Assembly (NCBI GenBank): GCA_903857865.1
Contig: CAIOGO010000010.1
Location: forward strand, 124,001-188,000
Source of the DNA: an uncultured bacterium
GTDB taxonomy: Bacteria > Bipolaricaulota > Bipolaricaulia > UBA7950 > UBA9294
DNA: 64,000 bases
Reading direction: 5' to 3'
Part shown: one piece after another, positions 43,498 to 52,038 of the stretch
Position numbering within the stretch: the first letter of the stretch is position 1
Layout of the letters: each line of letters starts with the position of its first letter
Position numbers and translations under genes: made by a program
The notes under the pieces: model-generated
Told to the model about the DNA's origin: nothing
The model's input: only the letters and a program-made list of their open reading frames with translations
The model's database searches: none

Positions 43498-44841
43498 ATG
43501 AACGAGCGATACCTCGCCGTGGATTGGCTCTTGGATCACGCGACCATCGATCGTGAGGGGTTCTTCGACCGCTCGTCGTTCTCCGCGTTCGACGCCGTCT
43601 TCGTGGATCCCACAGCACTCCCCCGCCATTGGACGGACGGAACCGCGCCAGGCTCCGATGGAACGCGCAGGACGGATCCCGAGAGAGATCGTGGGTTTGG
43701 CCGCACGATGGCCGGATGGATGTCGAAGCGCCGCGAAGAAGCGGACGACCTGTTGCGGCGACGCGGAGGACTCCTCATCTGCCGCCTCTATCCTCGCGGA
43801 GAAGCCCTGGAGATCGGGACTCCCGGAGTCCCCGCCGAGCGCGTTGATCGCTACACATGGCTACCGCACGTCGCTCTGGTCGATCGGCAGCATCAGTTTG
43901 CGTTCCCCGCCAACGGACGATTCGTGGCGCGCCGCGGACAGGACGTCATCGTCGAGCGCAGCGGGAGTCCGTTCGAGGAGTACCTACGCACGTTCGAGGA
44001 GCGGATCTCCTACAGCGCCGTGTATCAGGACCTCCTCTCCACTCCCCTCGAGCGATTCGCGACCGTGCTGGCGCGCAATCGCGTCGGCGATGCCATCGCC
44101 CTCGAGATCCCGGTCGACGAGGGCTGCCTGGTTCTCCTTCCGCCCTTGGAGGGTGTCTCGCCTTCTCGCGAAGCTGACGTCCTCCTCGAGTCGGTTCGCT
44201 CCGCTGCGGCGCGGTCGGCGTTCGTCGCCGAGCCGGACTGGCTGCCCGCGTATGCCCTGCCGGGAGAAGAGGCGCTCGCCGACGAGCTCGCCGGTCTGGT
44301 AGAGCGGCGCGACACCCTGCAAGCAAAAGTGGAAGAGATCCAGGGCAAGCTCGAGGAGAAGACGCGGTTCAAGCGCATGCTCTACGGGAAGGGGCGAGTT
44401 CTGTTCGACCGCGCGGCCGCCGACGCCTTTCAGGAACTCGGATTCGAAGTCGAACCCAGGGGCGAAATCTGGCGAGTGGCATGCGAGGAGGGGAACGCGC
44501 TCGTAGCCATGGAGGCTTCCGAGGATGCGCGAATCGGGCTCTCCGCGTATCGCCGATTGCACCGCGAGATGGACCGCGCGATCACGGAAGGCGAGGACCC
44601 CATGAAAGGGATCCTCATCGTCAGCGGGTCGCGCGAGTTGGATCCAAGACGCAGGCCGACGCAGTTCTCCGCCGAGGTGCTTCGTGGCTGCGAGGCGCAC
44701 GGCTACTGCCTCCTGTCGTCCTACCAACTCCACAAGATGCTCCTTCGCGCCCTTGCGGAGAAGAGCAAGAAGACGCTCGGCGGGCTTAGGCGACTCCTCC
44801 TCGAAACGGACGGGGAACTGAGAGAAGCGGGAGAGGCGTGA
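43498..44841 (+). CDS. hypothetical protein with coiled coil and restriction-endonuclease-like C-terminus
   Basis: The 447-residue product is taken from the ATG at 43498 (MNERYLAVDWLL); an ATG at 43486 lies on the -10 box and is unlikely. Residues about 75-180 resemble no domain I know. Residues about 262-295 form a coiled coil (LVERRDTLQAKVEEIQGKLEEK). The following region (GKGRVLFDRAAADAFQELGFEVE to the end) follows the order of a PD-(D/E)XK-type fold: lead helix, a strand-turn-strand, LVAMEAS in place of the E-x-K motif, then KGILIVSGSRELDPRRRPTQFS and a terminal helix pair. The catalytic lysine is missing. It overlaps mraY by 4 nt. A binding rather than cutting role is possible. Confidence 0.65.
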   Translation: MNERYLAVDWLLDHATIDREGFFDRSSFSAFDAVFVDPTALPRHWTDGTAPGSDGTRRTDPERDRGFGRTMAGWMSKRREEADDLLRRRGGLLICRLYPRGEALEIGTPGVPAERVDRYTWLPHVALVDRQHQFAFPANGRFVARRGQDVIVERSGSPFEEYLRTFEERISYSAVYQDLLSTPLERFATVLARNRVGDAIALEIPVDEGCLVLLPPLEGVSPSREADVLLESVRSAAARSAFVAEPDWLPAYALPGEEALADELAGLVERRDTLQAKVEEIQGKLEEKTRFKRMLYGKGRVLFDRAAADAFQELGFEVEPRGEIWRVACEEGNALVAMEASEDARIGLSAYRRLHREMDRAITEGEDPMKGILIVSGSRELDPRRRPTQFSAEVLRGCEAHGYCLLSSYQLHKMLLRALAEKSKKTLGGLRRLLLETDGELREAGEA

Positions 44842-45833
44842 TCCCGAGTCTTGTCGCATCGCTCCTCGTCTGTCCGTTGACCGCGCTCGTTTCGTGGGGG
44901 TTCGCCGACTGGATGAGGCGGCGGAGCCTCGGGCAGCCCATCCGGGAGGAAGGCCCTGCCCACCACCGCGACAGGGCGGGAACGCCGACGATGGGCGGCC
45001 TGGTCTTCCTCACGATCTGGGCAGCCACTGTCGGGGTCCTCACCCTCTGGGTTCCGCTCGGCGGAAGAGGGGGATTCATTCTCGTCTCCGGACTCGCCAT
45101 GGCCTCCATCGGCGCAGCGGACGATCTCGTGAAGCTCGGACGCAAGAGATCCGTCGGCCTCTCGGGATGGCAGAAGATCGGACTCACCGCCGCCGTCGCG
45201 GCCGGGCTGTTCTTCGCGTTTCCCGCCGCGATCGAATCCGCGCTCCGGGTGCCCTTCTCCGGTGCGATCGTGGCGTTGCCGCACTGGGCTCTGTTCGCCC
45301 TGGTCGTGGTGGTCTTCCTCGCGGCCACGAACGCCGTCAACTTCACCGACGGCCTCGACGGCCTCGCGGCTGGCATCGTACTCCTGATCCTGTTGGGATT
45401 CCTCGTTCTTGCACCCGGCGCCGACCTCGCGCTCGTCCTCCCGCTCGTCGGCGCGCTCGGCGGCTTCCTGTGGGTGAACGCGCACCCCGCACGCCTCTTC
45501 ATGGGCGACGTGGGGTCGTTCGGGCTTGGCGGCATCTTGGCGGCTGTCGCCCTGTCTCAGGGGACGGCGTTCCTCTTCCCGATCCTTGCCGGAGTACCGG
45601 TCTTGGAGGTTATCGCCGTGATCCTCCAGGTGACGAGCCTGCGCCTCTTCGGCCAGCGTCTGTTCCGCATGAGCCCGCTGCACCACCACTTCGAAGCGTC
45701 GCCGGGCGCTTCGGTGCGCCCGCACCTCTTGCCGGCCTGCGAGTGGCCCGAGACGAAGGTCGCCGTCCGTTTCTGGATCGCGCAAGGGTTCTTCGTCGGG
45801 CTCGCCGTGGTGGCATCTCGACTCGGCCATTAG
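44838..45833 (+). CDS. mraY: phospho-N-acetylmuramoyl-pentapeptide transferase
   Basis: MraY makes lipid I by moving phospho-MurNAc-pentapeptide to undecaprenyl phosphate. The start is a GTG at 44838 that overlaps the stop of the preceding gene. The 331-residue protein has about ten helices and the family motifs DRAGTPTMGGLVF, ASIGAADDLVKL, NAVNFTDGLDGLA, LFMGDVGSFGLGG and PLHHHFE. The last separates it from WecA. It is unusual that it is alone, without murF or murD next to it; the wider cell-wall cluster must be elsewhere. Confidence 0.94.
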   Translation: MIPSLVASLLVCPLTALVSWGFADWMRRRSLGQPIREEGPAHHRDRAGTPTMGGLVFLTIWAATVGVLTLWVPLGGRGGFILVSGLAMASIGAADDLVKLGRKRSVGLSGWQKIGLTAAVAAGLFFAFPAAIESALRVPFSGAIVALPHWALFALVVVVFLAATNAVNFTDGLDGLAAGIVLLILLGFLVLAPGADLALVLPLVGALGGFLWVNAHPARLFMGDVGSFGLGGILAAVALSQGTAFLFPILAGVPVLEVIAVILQVTSLRLFGQRLFRMSPLHHHFEASPGASVRPHLLPACEWPETKVAVRFWIAQGFFVGLAVVASRLGH

Positions 45834-45888
45834 GGCAACTGGAAGGCAGGGGTGTTCAAGAACTGCGAGTGCTGGGTGACTCGCCTGG

Positions 45889-45967
45889 TACCGGAGGAGG
45901 GACTTGTAACCCAGGCCGCACTCCGTGCGGCTTGGGAGTTCGCCCCCGCGGACGTCGCGAACTCCGG
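45889..45967 (-). repeat. tRNA-Leu 3'-end duplicate with structured spacer
   Basis: Bases 45889-45906 repeat exactly the 18 bases at 46030-46047 (the 3' end of tRNA-Leu), and the match goes on for six more bases after a single inserted base. On the minus strand this copy ends in a CCA that the real tRNA gene lacks. Bases 45962-45967 could pair with 45891-45896 as a 6-bp acceptor-like stem. Inside are a 12-bp hairpin (45911-45922 with 45926-45937) and a 9-bp inverted repeat. No tRNA D-arm or anticodon arm is present. Confidence 0.6.
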
Positions 45968-45990
45968 AGGATCAAGGTGGCTCCCAAAGT

Positions 45991-46029
45991 ACAGAGAGCA
46001 AGGGGTCCCACAGGCCCCCCTGCTCTCTG

Positions 46030-46030
<1 letters not shown>
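45991..46030 (-). terminator. hairpin directly after tRNA-Leu
   Basis: A perfect 10-bp stem (45991-46000 with 46021-46030) with an inner G/C-run pairing. It directly abuts the 3' end of tRNA-Leu on the minus strand and is a likely terminator or processing signal. Confidence 0.6.
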
Positions 46031-46115
<85 letters not shown>

Positions 46116-46255
46116 ATTCGTGCGCGGAGTGTAGGGGCGGCGGCGAGGGCTGTCAAGCAATCGGATGAAGAATAGGCCTTCTTTTCGGCATTCTAGGCCT
46201 GAGCGTCGAGCAGTCACATCCGGGCTGGCCTCCGGGGGGCAGGACAAGGCTGGAC

Positions 46256-46284
46256 TTGGCTCCCTGTGTGATATCGGTTACACT
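46256..46284 (+). promoter_or_regulatory. promoter of the CRP/FNR-family regulator
   Basis: TTGGCT at 46256-46261, 17 nt, TACACT at 46279-46284. Transcription would begin near 46291. The leader of about 90 nt contains a 7-bp GC-rich stem around 46296-46330 and a GGGAGGGGG ribosome-binding site. Confidence 0.55.
46266..46283 (+). promoter_or_regulatory. candidate CRP/FNR-type operator, possibly autoregulatory
   Basis: GTGTGA at 46266-46271, six bases, TTACAC at 46278-46283. It is an inverted repeat with one mismatch per pair set and resembles the CRP site TGTGA-N6-TCACA. It lies between the -35 box and the -10 box of the regulator's own promoter, where binding should repress. Confidence 0.45.
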
Positions 46285-46382
46285 GCGGACTCTTGACCCC
46301 GCCCACTGGGTGATGGAGGGGCGGGCAAGAGGGGACACGCGCATCGAGCTTCGTGCAGGCAAGTGTCGGGAGGGGGTTCGGT

Positions 46383-47057
46383 ATGGTTGAACTGAACGAG
46401 TTCCGCATTTTCTCCGATCTCAAGGACAAGGAACTAGAGAAGCTACGCGAGACCGTCCGAATGATCCAGTACGGACGCGGCGAGATTATCTTCCAGGAGG
46501 GAGCGCCCGCTTTCGGTTTCTATCTCGTCTTCGACGGCATGGTGAAGCTGGTCAAACGAAGCATGCGCGCCAAGAGCCAGATCCTCAAGATCGTCGGCCC
46601 GGGAGAGATCATCGGGGAGACGACGCTCTTCGACAAGGGAAGCCACAATGCCTACGCCAAGACGCTCGACCCGGTGACGGTCGGGTTCATCGAGCGGGGA
46701 GACTTCTTCTACTTCCTGGAGCGACACCCGAAGACGGTCTTCCGCGTGTACGAACGGTTGTCCGAGGAGCTCAAGGCATTCCAGAACAAGCTCGCCGAGC
46801 GGTCCTACTCGTCGAGCAAAGAGCGCCTCGCTCGACTCATACTTCACCTTGGCCGTAGTGGAGTCGAGCTCTCGCGCGCCGAGCTCGCGGAAATGGCCGG
46901 CGTCTCATCCAAGACTGCCATCCGCACGCTGAGCGAACTGGAGAGCCGAGGCATCATCGCAATCGAGAGCCGCAAGATCCGCATCCTCCGTGAGGAGTAC
47001 TTGCAGAAGATCATCGAGCCCTTCTCGTCGAACCTCAATCCGAGCCTGATCATCTAG
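46383..47057 (+). CDS. CRP/FNR-family transcription regulator
   Basis: The 224-residue product has an N-terminal cyclic-nucleotide-binding-like beta barrel ([54 protein letters not shown]), the dimer helix (near 110-140) and a C-terminal winged helix ([30 protein letters not shown]). No FNR-type cysteine cluster is seen. The recognition helix reads S-S-K-T-A-I-R, with Lys where CRP has Glu181, so DNA specificity may differ from CRP. The barrel lacks the full cAMP RxS contact. The ATG at 46383 follows GGGAGGGGG. A histidine kinase and response regulator come next. Confidence 0.92.
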   Translation: MVELNEFRIFSDLKDKELEKLRETVRMIQYGRGEIIFQEGAPAFGFYLVFDGMVKLVKRSMRAKSQILKIVGPGEIIGETTLFDKGSHNAYAKTLDPVTVGFIERGDFFYFLERHPKTVFRVYERLSEELKAFQNKLAERSYSSSKERLARLILHLGRSGVELSRAELAEMAGVSSKTAIRTLSELESRGIIAIESRKIRILREEYLQKIIEPFSSNLNPSLII

Positions 47058-47145
47058 ATCTGTCTGCGCCGCCAAGGGGAAGAACGTCTGCCCCACAGGT
47101 GACGGATGTCCTTTCGCGAAGTGGCCGGAGTTCATACGGTCAACG

Positions 47146-49023
47146 GTGGCACGTGTCTCCGCGAGGCACAACTACGCCAAGGAAGGTCCGCCGTTGGCAA
47201 ATGGGTTGAACCCGACTGAACGGGCGATTGTCGTCGCGATCACCTTCGTCATCGCCGTGGTACTGAGCTTCACGCTCGACAAGGCGGGCGTGCCCGCATT
47301 CCCTTTGGTCGCGGTAACGTTCGTTGTCCCCCTTGCGTTGGGTACGAAGGTGCTCAGACTTCGCGCCGGGCTCTCTTTCGCATTCGGAATGGCGGCAGTC
47401 CAAGTCGTCCTTCTCATTCTCTTGGGCGAAAGCAACCCCGGCGGCCTTGTCGCTCTCTGCACGGGCGACCTTGCGCTCGGCGCGATCTTCGGAACGCTGA
47501 ATCAGCGCAAGCAGAGCCGGACCGCAAGGTGGCGGCGGGCGAGCGCTCTCAAGGAGCGGCATGACAAGGAGACCTTCGAACCGGCGCTCAACATCTACCA
47601 CTTCATCGACCGGGAAGGCACCGTGCTACGGCGCAATGAGGCATCGAGAACCGCCATCGGGCACCTCACGAGACGTTCGCTCCAGCTTTCGGAGTACGTC
47701 CACCCAGAGGACACGGACCGCATGAAGGCCGAGCTCATCCGGCTGTTCGAACGCGAGGAGATCCGCGGAGTGAAACTGCGTTTCATGTCGGAGGAGCGGA
47801 AGGCCTTCCCCGTCGAGCTCCGCGGCACGCGAATCACGGATCGCCTCGCCGTCCTGGAGGCACGAGATCGCAGCCGCGAAGACGAGCTCGAGCGCAGGAT
47901 GATGGAGACGGAGGCGCGGTACCGCATTCTCATCGAGAAGGCCATTGACACGCTCGACTCGGGCATCATCATCACGGACCCACGACAGGAAGTCGTATGG
48001 GCCAACGCCACCACCGGGCACTTCTTCGGCATCGACAGGGACCGTTTGATCGGCGTGGAGGCGAAGCGTGCCAGATCGCGGTACATGGGCGTGTTCGAAG
48101 AAGCCCAGTCGTTCTCCGACGCGGTCGAAAAGGCCGTCGAATCGAACGAACGCATCGAGTCGATGACCTGCCATGTCCGCCCCTCCCTAGGGCGCGAGGA
48201 ACGCGTCCTCGAGTATCGGTCGATCCCCATCGAGACGGGCGGTCGCATCGACCACTTCATCGACGTCACGGAGCTGAAGCGCCTGGAAGCAAACTTGCGC
48301 GAGAATACGGACAACCTGGAGAAGTCGAACGAGAAGCTGGAAGAGTTCTCCCACGTCGTGTCGCACGACCTGAAGGAACCCCTGCGCACGATCGAGGCGT
48401 TCAGCGGGTTCCTTCTCGAGGACTATCACGACAAGCTCGACGAGGAGGGCGTCGACTATCTCAACACGCTGAAGCGAACGTCGGCTCGCATGCGCCAACT
48501 GATCAACGATCTCCTGAGTCTGGCGAGCATCCACATGGACACGGCGTCGTTCGAGCGCATCAACACCCAGCGCGTCCTCGAGGAGGTCCAGGAAGACCTC
48601 GAAGTGCGCCTCCAAGGCGTGAACCTGCAGGTTGCCGACGACTTGCCGCCCGTCAAGGGAAGCAAGGTACGGATCCACGAGCTGTTCAGCAATCTCATCG
48701 TGAACGCCATCAAGTACAACGACAAGGCTCTGCCGACAGTTCGCGTCGGGTGGCAAAGAGAAGCGAGGAACAATGGAACGGTGACGTTCTTCGTCGAGGA
48801 CAACGGGATCGGCATCGAGGAGCGCTACCAGGAGCGCATCTTCGGGATCTTCGAGAAACTGAACCCGCGAGAGGACGTCGAGGGAACGGGAGCCGGTTTG
48901 GCGATCTGCAAACGCATCGTGGAAGAGCACGGCGGCAAGATCTGGGTTAACTCGGAAGTTGGCAAAGGAAGCACGTTCTTCTTTACTATCCCAATTGCAC
49001 GAGAGGTGGAATCCAATGCATAA
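47146..49023 (+). CDS. membrane PAS-domain sensor histidine kinase
   Basis: The product is about 625 residues from a GTG at 47146; an internal TTG at 47194 is also possible because no ribosome-binding site is clear. Four hydrophobic segments (about 28-120) form a membrane sensor module of the small-HPP or MASE-like kind. Two PAS-like domains follow (about 145-225 and 265-370, the latter with [19 protein letters not shown]). A coiled helix leads to the HisKA domain with the phospho-acceptor His407 in [13 protein letters not shown]. The HATPase domain ends it ([28 protein letters not shown]). This is the Cph1/phytochrome-like kinase style that pairs with Rcp1-type regulators, as found next door. 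Confidence 0.93.
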   Translation: MARVSARHNYAKEGPPLANGLNPTERAIVVAITFVIAVVLSFTLDKAGVPAFPLVAVTFVVPLALGTKVLRLRAGLSFAFGMAAVQVVLLILLGESNPGGLVALCTGDLALGAIFGTLNQRKQSRTARWRRASALKERHDKETFEPALNIYHFIDREGTVLRRNEASRTAIGHLTRRSLQLSEYVHPEDTDRMKAELIRLFEREEIRGVKLRFMSEERKAFPVELRGTRITDRLAVLEARDRSREDELERRMMETEARYRILIEKAIDTLDSGIIITDPRQEVVWANATTGHFFGIDRDRLIGVEAKRARSRYMGVFEEAQSFSDAVEKAVESNERIESMTCHVRPSLGREERVLEYRSIPIETGGRIDHFIDVTELKRLEANLRENTDNLEKSNEKLEEFSHVVSHDLKEPLRTIEAFSGFLLEDYHDKLDEEGVDYLNTLKRTSARMRQLINDLLSLASIHMDTASFERINTQRVLEEVQEDLEVRLQGVNLQVADDLPPVKGSKVRIHELFSNLIVNAIKYNDKALPTVRVGWQREARNNGTVTFFVEDNGIGIEERYQERIFGIFEKLNPREDVEGTGAGLAICKRIVEEHGGKIWVNSEVGKGSTFFFTIPIAREVESNA

Positions 49024-49450
49024 CCTCGAAAAGATGAAAGTGCTGGTGGTTGAGGACAACCCCAATGACGTTACGATCATCAAGCGAGCCATGCGCAAGA
49101 GCGACGCCAAGTGCGAGCTGTACTTCGCACACGACGGCGAGGAAGCCCTGAACATGCTGTACCGGACGGGGGAATACCAAGACACGCCGCGTCCGGACCT
49201 GATTCTTCTCGACATCAATCTGCCGAAGATCAACGGACTTGAGGTCCTGGGGAAGATCAAGGAGGATGCGCATCTTCGCCGCATCCCGGTGATCGTCCTG
49301 ACGATTTCGGAGCGAGAAGAGGACATGGTCAAGGCGTACGACAGCGGCGCCGCAAGCTACATGACGAAGCCGGTCGATTCGAAGGACTTCGAACGGCTGC
49401 TGCAAACGGTCCAGGACTACTGGCGCATCGCGCAGATCTCCCCCAAGTAG
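49016..49450 (+). CDS. stand-alone Rcp1-type response regulator
   Basis: The 144-residue receiver-only protein starts at the ATG at 49016, five bases after GAGGTGGA and inside the kinase gene. It has [18 protein letters not shown] (acidic pocket), phospho-acceptor Asp66 in [17 protein letters not shown], a Thr/Ser switch in PVIVLTIS and Lys in YMTKPVD. It has no output domain, like Rcp1 of cyanobacterial phytochrome kinases. Overlap with the kinase shows they are a pair. The output target is unknown; the CRP/FNR regulator upstream is a candidate downstream partner only by position. Confidence 0.94.
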   Translation: MHNLEKMKVLVVEDNPNDVTIIKRAMRKSDAKCELYFAHDGEEALNMLYRTGEYQDTPRPDLILLDINLPKINGLEVLGKIKEDAHLRRIPVIVLTISEREEDMVKAYDSGAASYMTKPVDSKDFERLLQTVQDYWRIAQISPK

Positions 49451-49814
49451 CGTCGACAGGTTCTGAGGACACTTGTCTGCTTCGGATGCCGCGGCGGTAC
49501 GCGGCGTCCGTCGCCAGCGGCCTCCCTGCGGCGCTCGCCTGGGACCTCGTGATTGCCTGTCGCCCCATATGCTGTCGACGGCTTGTAACAGAGGCGCGAG
49601 GTCGGGACGAAGCCTATCCGACTTCCCCACCGGAACGAGAGCCCGGTGGAACTCGACCCCCGCAGGGAATGCGGCGGAATCGTTCGACGCGACCCCCGGC
49701 AACACAGGCAAAGGATTTGGGGTCACGACCAACGGTTCTTACCCCAGGGAAGGTGGATGAGGTAGCAGGTCCACCTTCCCTTCCCCCCTTTCGGGTACGA
49801 CGCGGGAGAGGCCT
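49451..49814 (+). other. 360-bp gap with no gene; ends in a terminator; possible structured RNA
   Basis: No frame in this stretch looks like a protein. It contains a 9-bp hairpin with one G-U pair at about 49486-49509, a 7-bp hairpin (CCACCGG/CCGGTGG) near 49630-49652, and a strong terminator at 49747-49780. I tested it by eye for RNase P, tmRNA, SRP RNA and cobalamin-riboswitch signatures and saw none. It could be the long 3' region of the response-regulator transcript or a free-standing RNA gene. Confidence 0.35.
49747..49790 (+). terminator. strong terminator
   Basis: A perfect 11-bp stem (49747-49757 with 49770-49780), a 12-nt loop and a pyrimidine tail TTCCCCCCTTTC. It ends whatever is transcribed from the left, about 300 nt after the response-regulator stop. 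Confidence 0.75.
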
Positions 49815-50561
49815 TTAGCCGCCGGCGATGAAACTGTCGTAGACGACGGCCGCCGCCAGGCGCACGGCCGCGCGCTCTTCACCGGTCAACTCCACTCCTG
49901 CGGCAGCGACAATCTGGTCCATCGCCGCCCTCACCGGATCGGCCACGTCGAACGGCGGGCCATCAGCCTCAGAGCGCCCATAGAAGATGATCGCAACGTC
50001 CGCAGAGACGCGCGCCCACGAGGGATTGACCAGCATGCTCCGCACCGCGAACGTCACGGCCATCGCCCACCGCGCCTCATCGTCGGGGGCGTCGCGCAAC
50101 GCGACGTCGAGGGTGTCTTTGAACTGCTCGCCAAGATCGTGGATCGAGGCGAAGAACCCTTGAGCGACCAGGGATACCTCCACGTCTGGCGGCAAGCTCC
50201 CTGTCTCACTCAGGGCCGCGAGGGCCGCCGCAAAGGTCGAGCAGAATCCCTCGCTCCCCACGCGGAGGCGCACGAGAGTCCCGAGCCCTTCCACGTTCTG
50301 GGACGGGATCTGAGTGATCAACTCCTCGTGAAGAACCTGGAGGGCATCGAGGAAGCGCCCGCAGGCTATGCTGAGGCCTGCGGGGACAGCGACCACCGTT
50401 CCCGCGAAGAGGTGGTCGCCGAACGATCGGTAGAGAGCTTCGAGCGGCGCGAACTCGGCGTAGGCATCGGCGAAGTCGCTCCCGAGCTGTGCCTGCGGCC
50501 GCGCCGCGGCAGGCACGGCGACGGCAGCCAAGACGACTAGAGCAACTCCCAGGGCTCGCAT
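49815..50561 (-). CDS. secreted hypothetical protein
   Basis: The 248-residue product starts at the ATG at 50561 (a GTG at 50564 is also in frame); a TATACT box is only 7 nt upstream, and there is no ribosome-binding site. It has a signal peptide (RALGVALVVLAAVAVPAAARP). The mature part is alpha-helical with two isolated cysteines (IACGRFLDAL and GFCSTFAAAL). I recognise no family. It faces the bmpA operon from the opposite strand, so no functional link is shown. Confidence 0.6.
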   Translation of the reverse strand: MRALGVALVVLAAVAVPAAARPQAQLGSDFADAYAEFAPLEALYRSFGDHLFAGTVVAVPAGLSIACGRFLDALQVLHEELITQIPSQNVEGLGTLVRLRVGSEGFCSTFAAALAALSETGSLPPDVEVSLVAQGFFASIHDLGEQFKDTLDVALRDAPDDEARWAMAVTFAVRSMLVNPSWARVSADVAIIFYGRSEADGPPFDVADPVRAAMDQIVAAAGVELTGEERAAVRLAAAVVYDSFIAGG

Positions 50562-50568
50562 CACGATG

Positions 50569-50597
50569 AGTATACCTAGCTTACGGTGCTGCGAGAG
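50569..50597 (-). promoter_or_regulatory. candidate promoter giving a leaderless transcript
   Basis: TATACT at 50574-50569 is 7 nt before the ATG at 50561 on the minus strand. The -35 box 17 nt upstream (CTCTCG) is poor. Confidence 0.35.
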
Positions 50598-50697
50598 CGC
50601 GACCTGCCATGCAGCCAGACAGGATTCGAGGACGCGCTAGACCTTGTCGTCTATTCCCTATCTACGTTTCCCGAAATCCCTGGCGAGTCGCTCCCGT

Positions 50698-50726
50698 TTG
50701 TCAGACGCCAGTAACGCGTATAGAAT
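50698..50726 (+). promoter_or_regulatory. bmpA operon promoter
   Basis: TTGTCA at 50698-50703, 17 nt, TAGAAT at 50721-50726. The leader of about 54 nt holds a 9-base direct repeat (GGTAGAACC at 50729-50737 and 50756-50764) that might be an operator or RNA site. Confidence 0.6.
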
Positions 50727-50786
50727 GAGGTAGAACCGTTGGGCACCGGGATTCCGGTAGAACCAAGGAGATGCAAGGAGGTCGCG

Positions 50787-51956
50787 TTGAAGAGACTACT
50801 CGTAGTCGCTCTCGTGCTGACGCTCGGCCTGTCGGTCGCTGGCTTGGCGGCAGGGAAGGTCGCCGTGGTCCTCGACGTCGGTGGGCGCGGCGATCTGGCG
50901 TTCAACGACATGGGATTCAAAGGGACGGATCAGGCGGCGAAGGATTTCAATCTCCAGATGGTCGAGGTCCAATGCGCCACGGGCGCGGACTACCTGCCGA
51001 ACATGCGGAACCTCGCCCGAACCGGTGAGTATGACCTCATCATCTGCGTCGGCTTCCTGCTCGGTGACGCGCTCGCCGCGGCGGCGACGGAGTTCCCGAA
51101 CCAGAAGTTCGCGATCATCGACGTGGACTACATCACGGGCCCCAACATCATGAACTTCGTGTTCCGTGAGAACGAGATGTCGGCCCTGGTCGGCGCGCTG
51201 GCGGCCATGTCCGCGGCGCAGCACGGCTACACGACGGCTGGCATTGTTCTCGGAATCGAGATCCCGGTGCTGTGGCACTTCGAGGCCGGATTCCGCTTCG
51301 GCATGGATTGGGGCCTCAAGGCCTACGCCGCGCATGAGGGCACGATGCCCGCGGTGAACCTGCTCTACACCTACACCGGCACGTTCAGCGACATTGCGCT
51401 CGGCAAGGCGGCTTCGGAAGCCATGCTCGCGCAGGGCGCGGTCGGCATCTATAACGTCGCCGGCCCGCTAGGCGTCGGCGATCTCGAAGCCGTGACTGAA
51501 GTCCATGACAACGCCGGGACGAAGTACGGTCCTCCGTACTACTACGGCGTCGATGCTGACCAGGACTGGATGGGCAACGGGATGCACGGCATCGCGAGCG
51601 GCATGAAGCGCGTCGACACTGCGTGCTACATGGCCGTCGAGGCCGTCGTCAATGGGACCTTCACGCCCGGCGTGACGAGTCTCGGCCTCGCTGAGGGCGG
51701 AGTCGCAATCAGCAAGGTACGCGACATGGAGGAGTTCATTCAGTACGGCATCGGCGCGGGGCAGATCGCAGCGGCCGACGCTCCGGCCATCACGTACAAC
51801 TGGGTGCAGAATCGGCTGACCGTCGCCGACTGGATCTGGGATGCCGTGGCGCTGCTCGAGCAGGGCATCCTGAACAACTCGATCTTCGTCCCGACGGCCA
51901 GTACGGGCGCTGAGATCGCCACAGTGCGAGCGCAGTACACGCTCGGCGCGCCCTAG
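50787..51956 (+). CDS. BMP-family nucleoside-binding protein
   Basis: The 389-residue product is the periplasmic binding protein of a BmpA/PnrA-type nucleoside ABC importer. The start is a TTG at 50787, five bases after AAGGAGG. It has a signal peptide (KRLLVVALVLTLGLSVAGLAAG) without lipobox, so it is probably soluble. Family landmarks: VAVVLDVGGRGDLAFNDMGFKGTDQAAKDF, DLIICVGFLLGDALAAAATEFPNQKFAIID, FRENEMSALVGALAA and the YYYGVDADQDWMG segment. Family members bind purine and pyrimidine nucleosides. The gene heads an operon with two-domain ATPase and two permeases, and a strong hairpin separates it from the ATPase gene. Confidence 0.92.
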   Translation: MKRLLVVALVLTLGLSVAGLAAGKVAVVLDVGGRGDLAFNDMGFKGTDQAAKDFNLQMVEVQCATGADYLPNMRNLARTGEYDLIICVGFLLGDALAAAATEFPNQKFAIIDVDYITGPNIMNFVFRENEMSALVGALAAMSAAQHGYTTAGIVLGIEIPVLWHFEAGFRFGMDWGLKAYAAHEGTMPAVNLLYTYTGTFSDIALGKAASEAMLAQGAVGIYNVAGPLGVGDLEAVTEVHDNAGTKYGPPYYYGVDADQDWMGNGMHGIASGMKRVDTACYMAVEAVVNGTFTPGVTSLGLAEGGVAISKVRDMEEFIQYGIGAGQIAAADAPAITYNWVQNRLTVADWIWDAVALLEQGILNNSIFVPTASTGAEIATVRAQYTLGAP

Positions 51957-51983
51957 ACCGTGACAGGAAGTTGAACCTCTGAC

Positions 51984-52018
51984 GGGGAGAGAGGGACGAG
52001 GTTCCTCTCTCCCCTTTT
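51984..52018 (+). terminator. intercistronic hairpin (attenuator) between bmpA and its ATPase gene
   Basis: A perfect 11-bp stem (51984-51994 with 52004-52014) with a 9-nt loop and a TTTT tail. A 7-base sequence at 51973-51979 is complementary to 51998-52004 in the loop and could form a pseudoknot or competing fold. The hairpin is only about 20 nt before the next start codon, so it probably reduces downstream expression. Confidence 0.75.
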
Positions 52019-52038
52019 CGTGCACGGATGGAGATCCC

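Noticed and set aside
45889-45967. A second functional tRNA gene next to tRNA-Leu
   Set aside because: Only the T-arm and acceptor 3' strand are tRNA-like; there is no D arm or anticodon arm, and the T loop has an extra base.
49451-49790. RNase P RNA, tmRNA, SRP RNA or a cobalamin riboswitch
   Set aside because: None of the conserved cores of these RNAs (as I remember them) appears on either strand.
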